A DNA stretch of 64,000 bases from contig CAXBBL010000011.1 in assembly GCA_963974215.1 (NCBI GenBank), positions 89,050-153,049 on the forward strand, written 5' to 3'. Position 1 is the stretch's first letter. Each line of letters begins with the position of its first letter. Position numbers and translations under genes: made by a program. The notes below the pieces were generated by a model, which saw only the letters and a list, made by a program, of their open reading frames with translations, was not told the DNA's origin and made no database searches. Shown here one piece after another: positions 43,819 through 52,220 of the stretch. The DNA comes from Croceimicrobium sp963974215 (GTDB lineage Bacteria; Bacteroidota; Bacteroidia; Flavobacteriales; Schleiferiaceae).

Positions 43819-43861
43819 CAAAACTAGGCGCAAATAAGTTGTTGAAAAATGACAATTGTCA
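43819..43861. promoter_or_regulatory. FNR-like palindrome TGACAATTGTCA and hemN promoter
   Basis: The palindrome is perfect (43850-43861). The hemN -7 element is TAGTTTTG on the minus strand at 43819-43826, giving a predicted start at 43814 and palindrome position -41.5. On the plus strand TTACTTTG (43878-43885) with TTG inside the palindrome could serve hemJ. Confidence 0.7.
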
Positions 43862-43889
43862 GACCTTAAAATTGCCTTTACTTTGCTCC

Positions 43890-44441
43890 ATGAATTTCTA
43901 CTTTCTCTTTAAAGCCTTGCACATCATAGGTTTTGTAGCATGGTTTGCCGCCTTATTTTATTTGGTAAGGCTATTTGTGTATCACCGCGAGGCATGGGAC
44001 GCTGGCGCAGATGATTTGGAAGCCACCGTTTTGCGCAAGCAATACCATATTATGGAAAAACGGCTGTATCAGATTATTCAAAACCCCGCTTTGTACCTTA
44101 CTTTAATTGGTGGTATTGGCATGTTAATTATCAACCCGGTTTGGCTTAGTCAACCTTGGATGCATATAAAACTCACTTTGGTATTAGCCTTGGTCCTTTA
44201 TCACTTTAGCTGCGGCAAGCAGATAAAAAGCCTTGCTACTAATGCTACCGGTATTAGCAGCTTCGGTTACCGCCTGTATAATGAGGTTCCTACTTTAATT
44301 CTTATCGGTGTGGTAATGCTCGCGGTTTGGAAAAGCACAGCAGGACTCTTAATTGGTGTTGGTGTTCTCTTGGCCTTAGGCGTATTATTTTTTATTGCCG
44401 CAAAGCTATATAAGCGCAAAAGGTTAAACCAAGAAAAGTAA
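43890..44441 (+). CDS. hemJ: HemJ-type protoporphyrinogen IX oxidase (CopD-like)
   Basis: The ATG at 43890 gives 183 residues. The frame is open to 43839 with a weak TTG start, but that would begin inside the FNR-like palindrome. There are four main helices with LFKALHIIGFVAWFAALFYLVRLFVYH, carrying the His and Arg residues conserved in HemJ, then EKRLYQIIQNPALYLTLIGGIGMLI and WMHIKLTLVLALVLYHFSC. HemJ oxidises protoporphyrinogen IX to protoporphyrin IX, the step after HemN. Divergent pairing with hemN supports the assignment. Confidence 0.88.
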   Translation: MNFYFLFKALHIIGFVAWFAALFYLVRLFVYHREAWDAGADDLEATVLRKQYHIMEKRLYQIIQNPALYLTLIGGIGMLIINPVWLSQPWMHIKLTLVLALVLYHFSCGKQIKSLATNATGISSFGYRLYNEVPTLILIGVVMLAVWKSTAGLLIGVGVLLALGVLFFIAAKLYKRKRLNQEK

Positions 44442-44463
44442 CAAGCTAAGTTAGAGGTAAAAC

Positions 44464-44495
44464 TTGAGGCTATAATTTAGACCGAACTCGGGTTT
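44464..44495. repeat. Solo right end of the interspersed element
   Basis: TTGAGGCTATAATTTAGACCGAACTCGGGTT matches the right terminal repeat of the full elements almost base for base. It lies 22 bp after the hemJ stop. No left end is present. Confidence 0.6.
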
Positions 44496-44580
44496 CGACC
44501 TGATAAATCCGTTATTTCAAGCGTTTCCAGTTTTAATAATTTGATTTTTTGCGTTTTTGGCATTTTTTCGGAAAAATAAT

Positions 44581-44684
44581 TTGGATAATTAAATTATCTA
44601 TTCTTATATTTGTCTCAGCGAAGCAGATTAATCAGGTTAAGGTTTACCCCGGCATTCTTTCAAGAGTGACCGGGGTTTTTATTT
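44581..44684 (+). ncRNA. Small RNA gene, copy 1 of 3, with own promoter and terminator
   Basis: Promoter: TTG at 44581-44583 and -7 TATATTTG at 44605-44612, spaced 21 bp. The conserved RNA runs ~44618-44684: an unpaired-looking 5' segment GCGAAGCAGATTAATCAGG, then a terminator hairpin. Its stem is ACCCCGG/CCGGGGT, extended inside by CATTCT paired with AGAGTG around a TTCA loop, and is followed by TTTTTATTT. About 67 nt. Two further copies follow with the same spacing between -7 element and RNA start. No translatable frame is conserved between copies. Function unknown. Confidence 0.78.
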
Positions 44685-44991
44685 GCGCTATACCCTGCTT
44701 AGCTTCATCATCCCTTTGTATTGCGATAATGCAAGATTCAAATATCTCCAGGCTTAGGTAAATGTTTAGACAAGCGACGACTGATTGCCGATAGAAAAAA
44801 ATAGAAAGTTAGGGTAAAACAGGAAACGTGATACATCGATTCTCTATCGCAAAGCATTGCGGAATAATTGAGCCAATATCGTGGCATAAATCTGATGACT
44901 CGGTGAAGTCGTCTTTTTCATCCGTGTTTTTTTTTAATTGTCTCCCAGACACTTATGTAAAATTTGCAATTCACAATATAATTTCTCCTAC

Positions 44992-45102
44992 AAAAACTTG
45001 GATTTTACATTTTGATAAATGTATATTTGAGCCTGCGAAGCAGATTAATCAGGTTAAGGTTTTACCCCGGCATTCTTTTAAGAGTGACCGGGGTTTTTAT
45101 TT
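44992..45102 (+). ncRNA. Small RNA gene, copy 2 of 3
   Basis: Promoter TTG (about 44998-45000) and TATATTTG (45022-45029), again with 21 bp between. RNA ~45035-45102 is identical to copy 1 over nearly the whole transcript, with one added T before ACCCCGG and a C-to-T change in the loop. Upstream promoter DNA outside the two boxes is not similar, so selection on the RNA, or recent gene conversion, keeps the copies alike. A 525-bp ORF crossing this region is rejected. Confidence 0.78.
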
Positions 45103-45323
45103 ACCAGGGTTTTTAAGACTCCCCCCACACCTTATTAGTGTTGATTGCACATTTATAAACTTCCTTCGCTTCGAGCCTATATTTGCAGGCGAGCTTGATC
45201 AATTACTCCCCAAACATAGAACGGACTGTAAATCCAGACTTAGTTTACAAACTTATTTTATCCCTTCAGTGCAATTGAAAAAGGCAGGAATGCGGAAAAA
45301 ATCAAAAAAATCACCCAAAGCTA

Positions 45324-45420
45324 TTGCAGTTTTTAAAATATTTGTACTTTAGCCTTAGCGAAGCAGATTAATCAGGTTAAGGTTTACCCCGGCATTCTTT
45401 TAAGAGTGACCGGGGTTTCT
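45324..45420 (+). ncRNA. Small RNA gene, copy 3 of 3
   Basis: The -7 element is weaker (TACTTTAG, 45345-45352) with a TTG 18 bp further upstream. The distance from the -7 box to GCGAAG is the same five bases as in copies 1 and 2. RNA ~45358-45420 is identical to copy 2 apart from the missing extra T. The hairpin ends CCGGGGTTTCT, with a shorter T run, so termination may be less efficient. Confidence 0.72.
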
Positions 45421-45453
45421 ACTTTTTAGACCTTTCGGGTGATACAATAAATA

Positions 45454-45477
45454 GGAGACGCGATAAATCGCGTCTCT
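45454..45477. repeat. Perfect 10-bp palindrome (GAGACGCGAT-AA-ATCGCGTCTC)
   Basis: It lies between sRNA copy 3 and the 3' end of the cyclase-family gene. This GAGACGCGAT type of palindrome is a familiar short interspersed repeat in many bacteria. It could also act as a hairpin at the transcript end of the minus-strand operon. Confidence 0.6.
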
Positions 45478-45498
45478 ACAGTAGAAATTGATTTTCCA

Positions 45499-46239
45499 TT
45501 ACAATTTTTCGAGGCGATATAACAATGGTCGGGATGGACTAGCATCGTTGTGCAAGGGTGCTACTTGTAAATTGATAAAGTACTCCCCTTCTCTTAAGCT
45601 TTTGGGAAAAAATGCCAATTCGGTGATGGTCGCTTCTTCGCGGGTAGCCACGGGATAGTTCCAAAATGCGTGATGTGCCGCTAAAGCACCGCCATCTTCT
45701 TCCCGATCTACTGAAGGTAGGTTTGTAATAAAATGCTTCACTCCCTTTTCCGCTAAATAAGCCAGCAATTCTGCTTGAAAATAGGCTGCATTTTTACCAC
45801 TGAAATCTTGGGGAAAAGCATCGGCATCTACCTGAATGGCTAAAAACTTGGCTAGATTTATTTTCTTCTTTTCAAAGTCTTCCAAAAAAACAACACGATC
45901 ACCTTCATGCTCGCGGCTGCTTATTCTTATAAAAGTGCAGAAGCCATGGTAATCTTTAAAATAATCGTTCACCTTATGCTGCTCAGGACTAATATGACCA
46001 AAACACTCGGTATGTGTACCATTGCCATGCGGATTTAGCTGAACCGAAAAAAAGTTGACCGGTGCGCCTTCTTTTACCGCTCCAACCCAATTATCCACTT
46101 TGACGGGATTAATACTTACTGGTGCGCTGTGCCAAGCACGGGGCTCCCTTTTAACATTCCCGAAAGTACTAGAACAATCGATAGGCTGCGACAGATCTAC
46201 TTCGTAACGATGCCCTTTGCGGCCTAATTGAATATACAT
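45499..46239 (-). CDS. Cyclase-family metal-dependent hydrolase (kynurenine formamidase-like)
   Basis: 246 residues. The motif HGNGTHTECFGHIS corresponds to the HxGTHxDxxxH metal-binding motif of the cyclase/KynB family, with E-C in place of the usual Asp region. N-terminal LSQPIDCS and late HHAFWNYPVATREEATITEL fit the same fold. Members hydrolyse N-formylkynurenine, cyclic imides or isatin; no tryptophan-pathway gene is near, so the substrate is open. It starts 3 bp after hemW and is the last gene of a minus-strand run. Confidence 0.8.
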   Translation of the reverse strand: MYIQLGRKGHRYEVDLSQPIDCSSTFGNVKREPRAWHSAPVSINPVKVDNWVGAVKEGAPVNFFSVQLNPHGNGTHTECFGHISPEQHKVNDYFKDYHGFCTFIRISSREHEGDRVVFLEDFEKKKINLAKFLAIQVDADAFPQDFSGKNAAYFQAELLAYLAEKGVKHFITNLPSVDREEDGGALAAHHAFWNYPVATREEATITELAFFPKSLREGEYFINLQVAPLHNDASPSRPLLYRLEKL

Positions 46240-46242
46240 ATA

Positions 46243-47367
46243 TTATACTTTAAATAAACTGGCCGCAATGCCATCACTTTGAAAACGATATTCGCTGGGA
46301 ATATAGAGCTGATTATTATCCAGCACCAGTCGTCCTTTGCCTATTTCAGACTGCGCTTCACCCAAGCAATATTGATAACACGAATCACCGCCCAAGGCTC
46401 TCAACTCTTCTAAATTAAGACCCTCTTGTAAACGCAAACGCGTCATTACCAATTCGTTATACAAATCCTTCTTTCCTAAAGACTCCGTCTTTGCCAAAGA
46501 CTGCCCTCCTTCCAAACCTTTTAAATACAAAGCATTATTAGCTACATTCCAAGTACGAGAAGTACCATTAAAAGAATGCGCCGATGGACCTAATCCTAAA
46601 TAAGGTTTACTCTGCCAATAAGAGGTATTATGTCGCGAATGCGATCCTGGTTTGCAAAAATTTGAAAGTTCGTAGTGACTAAATCCTTCCTGCTCCGCGA
46701 AATCTTGTAAGGCCACGAAATGCTCGTAGGACGCATCTTCCGTAAGGGACACCTCACCTTTTTCCACCTGATGATGCAATACTGTTTTTTCCTCTACCGT
46801 AAGGGCATAAGCCGAAAAATGCGGCACCGAAAAGCGCTTTAAAAAACTCAGTTGCCACTGCCAATCGGCTAGAGTTTGACCAGGTAAACCATATATTAAA
46901 TCGATGGTATAATTGTCAAAGCCGTATTGAGGCAAAAGCTCCAAACAACGCAAACTCTCCTCGGCATTATGGGCGCGGTTCATAAAACGCAGATCCTCCT
47001 CTTTAAAAGATTGGATTCCTATGGACAGGCGATTCACGGCACTTTTTTGTAATTCGGCTAGATATTCCGCACTTAAATCATCAGGATTGGCCTCCAAACT
47101 AATTTCTGCCTGGGGATCAATTTCAAATAAATTTGCAAGCTCTTCGATCAACCAATTTATGCGATCCACGCCCAAAATCGATGGCGTTCCACCACCGAAA
47201 TACACACTATCGATGGGAGAAAAATCTAAATATTTTCGGCGAAGCTTAGCCTCCGCAATAATGGCTTTTACCATTTGCTCGCGGTTTGTCTGAAGCGTAG
47301 AAAAGTGGAAATCACAATATACACAAGCCTGCTTACAGAAAGGGATGTGTATATAAATTCCGCTCAT
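46243..47367 (-). CDS. hemW: HemW-type radical SAM heme chaperone
   Basis: 374 residues, shorter than HemN. The radical-SAM motif is IPFCKQACVYCDFHF (CxxxCxxCxF, lacking the fourth Cys of HemN), which marks HemW. GGGTPSILG and IGIQSFKEEDLRFMNRAH follow. HemW binds heme and delivers it to respiratory enzymes. Its start shares one base with the upstream histidine kinase stop. Two HemN-family members are thus present within 5 kb, and motif cysteines tell them apart. Confidence 0.92.
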   Translation of the reverse strand: MSGIYIHIPFCKQACVYCDFHFSTLQTNREQMVKAIIAEAKLRRKYLDFSPIDSVYFGGGTPSILGVDRINWLIEELANLFEIDPQAEISLEANPDDLSAEYLAELQKSAVNRLSIGIQSFKEEDLRFMNRAHNAEESLRCLELLPQYGFDNYTIDLIYGLPGQTLADWQWQLSFLKRFSVPHFSAYALTVEEKTVLHHQVEKGEVSLTEDASYEHFVALQDFAEQEGFSHYELSNFCKPGSHSRHNTSYWQSKPYLGLGPSAHSFNGTSRTWNVANNALYLKGLEGGQSLAKTESLGKKDLYNELVMTRLRLQEGLNLEELRALGGDSCYQYCLGEAQSEIGKGRLVLDNNQLYIPSEYRFQSDGIAASLFKV

Positions 47368-48524
47368 TACTCTAATTTTGGCAATAGTATTCTAAAGGTA
47401 GTTCCTTCGTTGGGAACCGATTGCGCCACGAATATACGACCCTTATGGTAGTCTTCAATAATCCGTTTGGCTAAACTTAGGCCTAGGCCCCAACCTCGCT
47501 TTTTTGTAGAGTAACCAGGACGAAAAACAGTTTGCACCGATTGTGCAGAAATACCTTTACCGGTATCATTTACGTCGATCTGCATCCATTTCGCATCCTT
47601 CTCTTGCAATTCGATTTTAATGCTTCCCGGACCACTAATGGCATCGATGGCATTGCGGATTAAGTTTTCAATTACCCACTCAAAAAGTGGCACATTTAGC
47701 TCTAAAAAAATGGGTTCGCGAGGGAGTTGACAAGTAATTTCAATTTTCTTAGGGCTGCGATTTTTTAAATAATCTACCGCTTGCCGCGTAACCAATAAAA
47801 GGTCCGTTTGTATTAATGTAGGCTGGGAGCCTATCTTGGAAAAGCGGTCGGTAATAGTTTCCAAACGCTTAATATCCTTGGCCATTTCTACGGTTATGCT
47901 GGCATCCACATTTTGCATTTTAAGCAGCTCCAACCAGCCCATAAGCGAACTTAAAGGCGTACCAATTTGATGGGCTGTTTCTTTCGCCAGACCGTTCCAA
48001 ACCTGATTTTGCTCGGCCTTGCGGGCTCCGCTAAAAGCGAGATAGGCGATAATAATAAAGAGGGAAATAACTACTAATAAAATGATGGGATAAAAGCGAA
48101 GTTTGGTAAGGAGCGTACTACTCTCGTAATACACCACATTCGTAATAATTCCCGGCGAACCCATTACTTCAATGAACTGCCCTTTTTCCTTCATCTGCTC
48201 GAGAAGCTCTCGTTGTTTTTCCTTTTTATTTCGATCGGGCAGTTCCAGGTTATTCGTAGTAACAATATTCCCTTCGGCATCAGTCAAGATAATGGGGATG
48301 GTCGTATTATACTGGATAATTTGGATCGCCAAGGTTAATTCCGTTGACTCGTCCGCTCTTTGAATCGAGGCCATAGCGTTAGCCCATTGATCTACCTTTT
48401 TTATCTCCTCCTGCCTAAGCTCGCGCAAAAAACCTTCCGTATAAAATAAGGTCGAAGCCCCAATGGCCACGGCAAAAAGGAGCAACAAAAATTTCCAAAG
48501 ATTCTTTCTTCCGTAAAAGTCCAT
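47367..48524 (-). CDS. Membrane sensor histidine kinase (orphan)
   Basis: 385 residues: helix at ~10-28, extracytoplasmic domain ~30-140, second helix ~143-163 (IILLVVISLFIIIAYLAF), H-box AKETAHQIGTPLSSLMGWLELL, N-box ENLIRNAIDA, G1 DTGKGIS and G2 GWGLGLSLAKRI. No response regulator lies beside it, so its partner is elsewhere. It is followed directly by hemW. The signal is unknown; the sensor domain has no recognised fold by eye. Confidence 0.9.
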   Translation of the reverse strand: MDFYGRKNLWKFLLLLFAVAIGASTLFYTEGFLRELRQEEIKKVDQWANAMASIQRADESTELTLAIQIIQYNTTIPIILTDAEGNIVTTNNLELPDRNKKEKQRELLEQMKEKGQFIEVMGSPGIITNVVYYESSTLLTKLRFYPIILLVVISLFIIIAYLAFSGARKAEQNQVWNGLAKETAHQIGTPLSSLMGWLELLKMQNVDASITVEMAKDIKRLETITDRFSKIGSQPTLIQTDLLLVTRQAVDYLKNRSPKKIEITCQLPREPIFLELNVPLFEWVIENLIRNAIDAISGPGSIKIELQEKDAKWMQIDVNDTGKGISAQSVQTVFRPGYSTKKRGWGLGLSLAKRIIEDYHKGRIFVAQSVPNEGTTFRILLPKLE

Positions 48525-48587
48525 AAGCCTTGGTAAAACAAGTTATAAGATCAATTATTGCAGGCTTATCAAAATGACCGCGAACAT

Positions 48588-49559
48588 TTAGTCTAAAATA
48601 ACCGACAACTCGCTTAAATCGGGGGTAATGATAATTTCTGTACGACGGTTTTTCGCTTTTCCTTCAGGGCTATCATTATCGGCAATGGGCACATATTCGC
48701 TACGACCAGCGGCAATAATGTTTTCCTTTTTAACGCCTTCATTGGCGGTAATAATCTTCACGATACTGGTTGCGCGCATTACGCTTAAATCCCAATTATC
48801 CTTAACCGCCGTTCTGCCGTTAAACTCATCCGAGTCGGTATGACCTTCCACCATTACATTTAAGTCGGGGTTTTCAGCTAATACCACGGCTAAGTCTTGC
48901 AAGGCCTTGGTCCCTTCTTCTTGTACGGTCCAACTCGCGGATGGGAAGAGCAAGCGGTTTTCTAAAGAAACGTAAACCTTACCATTGCGGGTTTCTACCG
49001 TTAAGCCCTTACCATCGAAATTAAGCAGAGCATTTTTCAAGCTGCGCTTAACCTCAGCTACCACGCTATCTTTACGGGCAATTGCCGATTCAAGTTCATT
49101 GATGCGCGCTTCCCGCGATTGTACGGCCTGTTCCAGTTTTCCTAAACGATCGCTTTCATTACGCAAAGAATCTTCTTTCCGCGCCAAGTCGTTTTGTAGG
49201 GTATTTAGCTTTTCTACCAGCTTCTTATTTTCCCTTTGGTTATTGGCCAAAAGATTATTGTTGTTTTCCAAAAGATACTCGTAGCTCTGATTGAGATCGT
49301 TATAGCGGCTGCGCATCCCTTCGAGATCAGCGGCCTGCTCTTGCGCCTTAATTTGCAAAGCCTTTTGTTGGCTTTGTAATTCTTGCAGATAATTCTCCGC
49401 CAACTGGTTAGCCGAAGCTAAACTATCGTTCTCTTTACGCAGTTCACTATTATCGAATTCGATTTCGGCATACTTGCCTTGCAAATCTTTGTAAACCTTA
49501 CTGCTTACGCAAGATGTCACGATTAATGGCAAAGCCAATAGAAGAAATATTTTTTTCAT
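48588..49559 (-). CDS. OmpA-family lipoprotein with coiled coil
   Basis: 323 residues: lipoprotein signal ending VTSC, a coiled coil of roughly 120 residues (about 25-165; heptads rich in L, E, N, Q), then an OmpA C-terminal peptidoglycan-binding domain (LNVMVEGHTDSDEF, WDLSVMRATSIVKII and GRSEYVP, then KAKNRRTEIII). It anchors the outer membrane to peptidoglycan. Monocistronic, with short gaps on both sides. Confidence 0.9.
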   Translation of the reverse strand: MKKIFLLLALPLIVTSCVSSKVYKDLQGKYAEIEFDNSELRKENDSLASANQLAENYLQELQSQQKALQIKAQEQAADLEGMRSRYNDLNQSYEYLLENNNNLLANNQRENKKLVEKLNTLQNDLARKEDSLRNESDRLGKLEQAVQSREARINELESAIARKDSVVAEVKRSLKNALLNFDGKGLTVETRNGKVYVSLENRLLFPSASWTVQEEGTKALQDLAVVLAENPDLNVMVEGHTDSDEFNGRTAVKDNWDLSVMRATSIVKIITANEGVKKENIIAAGRSEYVPIADNDSPEGKAKNRRTEIIITPDLSELSVILD

Positions 49560-49629
49560 AGCTTAATTTTCCTAAACAAAAATAAGGGTCAATTACGGCA
49601 TCTCCGCAAGGGTATGATAGATTTAGCAA

Positions 49630-51291
49630 CTATGGATTGTTGATAGACTCCGAGCGATAACGCCAATCTAAATCCAGTTCCCAATTCGCTCTAATTTCTA
49701 ATTCCTCGGTGTAAGGGATGCGAATTTCCGGCTGTTTACTTTTTAAAAAATCTCCCGTTGTCCACTTTCCATCCGCATTCAAATCTCTAATTAAAAAGGC
49801 TTTAAACTTTTGCGGAAGTTCGTTTTTAAAAACCACAGTAGTACTATCCACAAAAGGAACCATACGATAAGGAGAATCATCCTCCTTTAAGATTTGTAGA
49901 ACATAGGGCAAGGCACTATCCGCACTTACATTAAAGACTAAAGTCCCTAAATCTTCCCCGCTTTTTAAGTCGAAACTAAACCAAAGGCTATCCCTTAAGC
50001 GATTGCTAGCACTGTGTTGTGCGGCGCCTTTATTAAACATTAGGCTAAAACCTGACTTATGCGGCGGAGCGTAAAACCAGCGTTTTTCACGAACTGAGTC
50101 TTTAAAAGGTAAGCGTTTTAAAGTATCTTTAGGTGTGTAAAAGGCGGTACTATCAATATTCCATTCTTTAATGACCAAATTGGAGTAGATAAATACGGTA
50201 TCATTTTTCCGAAACTCCTTAATAGGAGCGGAAATTTTAAGCTGGGGTTCCTCGTATTCGCGTATTCTCACCGATATTATAGAATCAACAAAAAGCGAGT
50301 CGTAGTTCAACCTAAAGTTAATGCTATCGCGTTTATAGCGAAAGCGGTAGTAGAGTGTATCTCGTTCTGCCCCCAATTTAAAGAAGCCTGAATCTTGAGG
50401 CGCATCTAAAACCTCAACCTTAAATGCGCTATCCATGGGAGCGCTGAAATTAAAACTGATTTCACCTAAAGCACCATGTCGCGCATTTATATACCTAAAT
50501 TTTGGTTCAGGATCGTAAGTAAAAAGCTGATAGGCATAAACCGAATCGGGCTGCAAGTTGATGGTATCGGTCCAAAAGGCCATTTTCACGGAGCTGGTAT
50601 TTAGCTTAAAATCAGCCTCTTTGTCGGCGAAAGCAGCTAATAAGTATTTACCACTGCGCATATTCGTCATTTTAAACTCGCCCAATTCATTACTGAAGGC
50701 ATAGTACTCTGGACGAACCTTATAAAGGAGAGAATCGCGCGTTGATTTCCGTTCGGTAGCATACAATACGACCAGCATATCTTTTTCTGCTTCGCCAGTA
50801 TAGGCATCGTGCAAACGACCTTGCAGTTCTAAACTATCGATATAAGATCCGGTGGAAAAAACATATTTAAAGTCTTTATTCACGTTCCCTTCGGTGAAAT
50901 CTGCTAAGGCCGAACCAAAAGAAATGATGTAGGTAGTATTCTCTTTTAAGCTGTCTAAACCCTTAATCAGCACCTCTTTACCTTTGCTAATAATTTCTAA
51001 GTCTTCAGGTAAAAGCGGCGAAATTCTAATTTGTTGTTGGGCACTTTTCAAATCAATATACTCCTCAAACTTGAGGCGAATACTCGGGCTTTTAAAGTGT
51101 ATAGTTTGATTGGCCGGAAAAGAAGTATCCAATTGCGGCGCCAAGGTGTCTTTTTCGCCACCGCTGGGGCTGGATCGGCTGGCGCAAGAAGTAATAAAGG
51201 CCTCAAAAGAGGCAAACAACACAAAAAGTAGGATTAAGGTAAACCAGGTGGCCGCGGGTTTTGAACGAAATTCCTTAAACTGTTTTTGCAT
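49630..51291 (-). CDS. Large lipoprotein with N-terminal Ig-like (Big_5) domain
   Basis: The ATG at 51291 gives 553 residues and a lipoprotein signal ending FITSC; the longer start at 51345 only adds 18 residues before it. Residues ~40-145 match the Big_5 Ig-like domain of Bacteroidota (APQLDTSFPANQTIHFKSPSIRLKFEEYIDL, then LKENTTYIISFGSALADFTEGN). The rest is beta-rich with a region like an SpaA/CNA-type fold (GEFKMTNMRSGKYLLAAFADKEAD). It is a common conserved protein of the phylum with no proven role. Confidence 0.75.
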   Translation of the reverse strand: MQKQFKEFRSKPAATWFTLILLFVLFASFEAFITSCASRSSPSGGEKDTLAPQLDTSFPANQTIHFKSPSIRLKFEEYIDLKSAQQQIRISPLLPEDLEIISKGKEVLIKGLDSLKENTTYIISFGSALADFTEGNVNKDFKYVFSTGSYIDSLELQGRLHDAYTGEAEKDMLVVLYATERKSTRDSLLYKVRPEYYAFSNELGEFKMTNMRSGKYLLAAFADKEADFKLNTSSVKMAFWTDTINLQPDSVYAYQLFTYDPEPKFRYINARHGALGEISFNFSAPMDSAFKVEVLDAPQDSGFFKLGAERDTLYYRFRYKRDSINFRLNYDSLFVDSIISVRIREYEEPQLKISAPIKEFRKNDTVFIYSNLVIKEWNIDSTAFYTPKDTLKRLPFKDSVREKRWFYAPPHKSGFSLMFNKGAAQHSASNRLRDSLWFSFDLKSGEDLGTLVFNVSADSALPYVLQILKEDDSPYRMVPFVDSTTVVFKNELPQKFKAFLIRDLNADGKWTTGDFLKSKQPEIRIPYTEELEIRANWELDLDWRYRSESINNP

Positions 51292-51388
51292 TGGTATTTG
51301 CTTTTTACAAAGACTGCAAAGATTATACTTTTTAGCAAGCCGCAAGGTAAACGCAGCAGAAACAAATAAATTGAGTTATTTCTTTTAA

Positions 51389-51410
51389 ACCTGAGTTCGG
51401 GTTTTAAGCG
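51389..51410. repeat. Solo left end of the interspersed element beside comF
   Basis: AACCTGAGTTCGGGTTTTAAGC: the first 13 bases equal the left terminus of the full elements. It runs into the stop codon region of the comF gene. Confidence 0.5.
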
Positions 51411-52099
51411 TGGGCCAATGTGAAAATTGAAAAACGGCAGCGCGGCATTCCTGCCATCACTCTCAGGCAAGCTTCAATGGTGGCGCCCGTGGTTAACACA
51501 TCATCTACCAGTAAAATATGTTTATCGGTCACGGCCAGATGTGTTTTTACGGCAAAGACGGAACTAACATTCGTCCAGCGTTTAAAACGATGTTCTCGCG
51601 TTTGCGACTTCCGATATTGGGCGCGGTATAAAAAGGATTCATCGACGGGAATATGTAAAGTGTCCCCTAAACCTTGGGCTATAAATGCAGCTTGATTATA
51701 CCCCCTTTTCATACGCTTGCACCAGTGTAAGGGTACAGGCACAATCAGATCGATATCGCTAAAGAAATCACTTTCCTGCCAGTCGGCCGCCGCTTGGGAA
51801 GCAAGATAAGCGCCCAACTTTGGGCGATTTTGATATTTGATGGCATGCATGGCCGCTTGCAGCACCCCTCCTTTTTGAAATTGCAACCAAGCCGCTCCTT
51901 TTTCTAGGGGAAAACGCCCGGTAAAGCTGCGCAAAACGGGATTGTCGGCGTATAAGTGGTACTGCGTTTTAGGCAATTCTAAAAAACAAGAAATACAGAA
52001 AAATTCTTCGCCTTTCACGAGCGACTTCTTGCATGATACACATTGCAAGGGAAAAAGGAAGTTTATAAAATCGAGGAGATATACTTTTGGAGCTCGCAT
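51404..52099 (-). CDS. comF: ComF-family phosphoribosyltransferase-like protein
   Basis: 231 residues: N-terminal zinc-finger-like Cys motif (CVSCKKSLVKGEEFFCISC), central IVPVPLHWCKRMKRGYNQA, and the phosphoribosyltransferase motif HILLVDDVLTTGATIEACLRVM. ComF/GntX proteins act in DNA uptake in naturally competent bacteria, probably on the cytoplasmic side. No other com gene is in the window. Confidence 0.9.
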   Translation of the reverse strand: MRAPKVYLLDFINFLFPLQCVSCKKSLVKGEEFFCISCFLELPKTQYHLYADNPVLRSFTGRFPLEKGAAWLQFQKGGVLQAAMHAIKYQNRPKLGAYLASQAAADWQESDFFSDIDLIVPVPLHWCKRMKRGYNQAAFIAQGLGDTLHIPVDESFLYRAQYRKSQTREHRFKRWTNVSSVFAVKTHLAVTDKHILLVDDVLTTGATIEACLRVMAGMPRCRFSIFTLAHA

Positions 52100-52149
52100 T
52101 TTTGAGCAAAATAAGCGCCTATCCGTCTCGTAAATATTTGCTTAAACGA

Positions 52150-52220
52150 TTAGGAAATGCTTGATTGAGGCTCAACTATAAAAAGCGGTCTGAGGCCTAA
52201 TTTCACATTGAACTCTGGTT
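52150..52220. repeat. Reverse-oriented left end of the interspersed element
   Basis: Read on the minus strand it is AACCAGAGTTCAATGTGAAA followed by TTAGGCCTCAGACC and TATAG, matching ~45 bp of the left part of copy B. It touches the stop codon of the 1149-residue protein gene. The 119-bp gap between comF and that gene holds little else. Confidence 0.6.

Noticed and set aside
44549..44761. A 70-residue ORF over sRNA copy 1
   Set aside because: It reads through the conserved RNA and its terminator in a frame that is not kept in the other copies.
44828..45352. A 174-residue ORF across the sRNA region
   Set aside because: It runs through the promoter, hairpin and terminator of sRNA copy 2, has no recognisable protein-like features and has no counterpart at copies 1 and 3.
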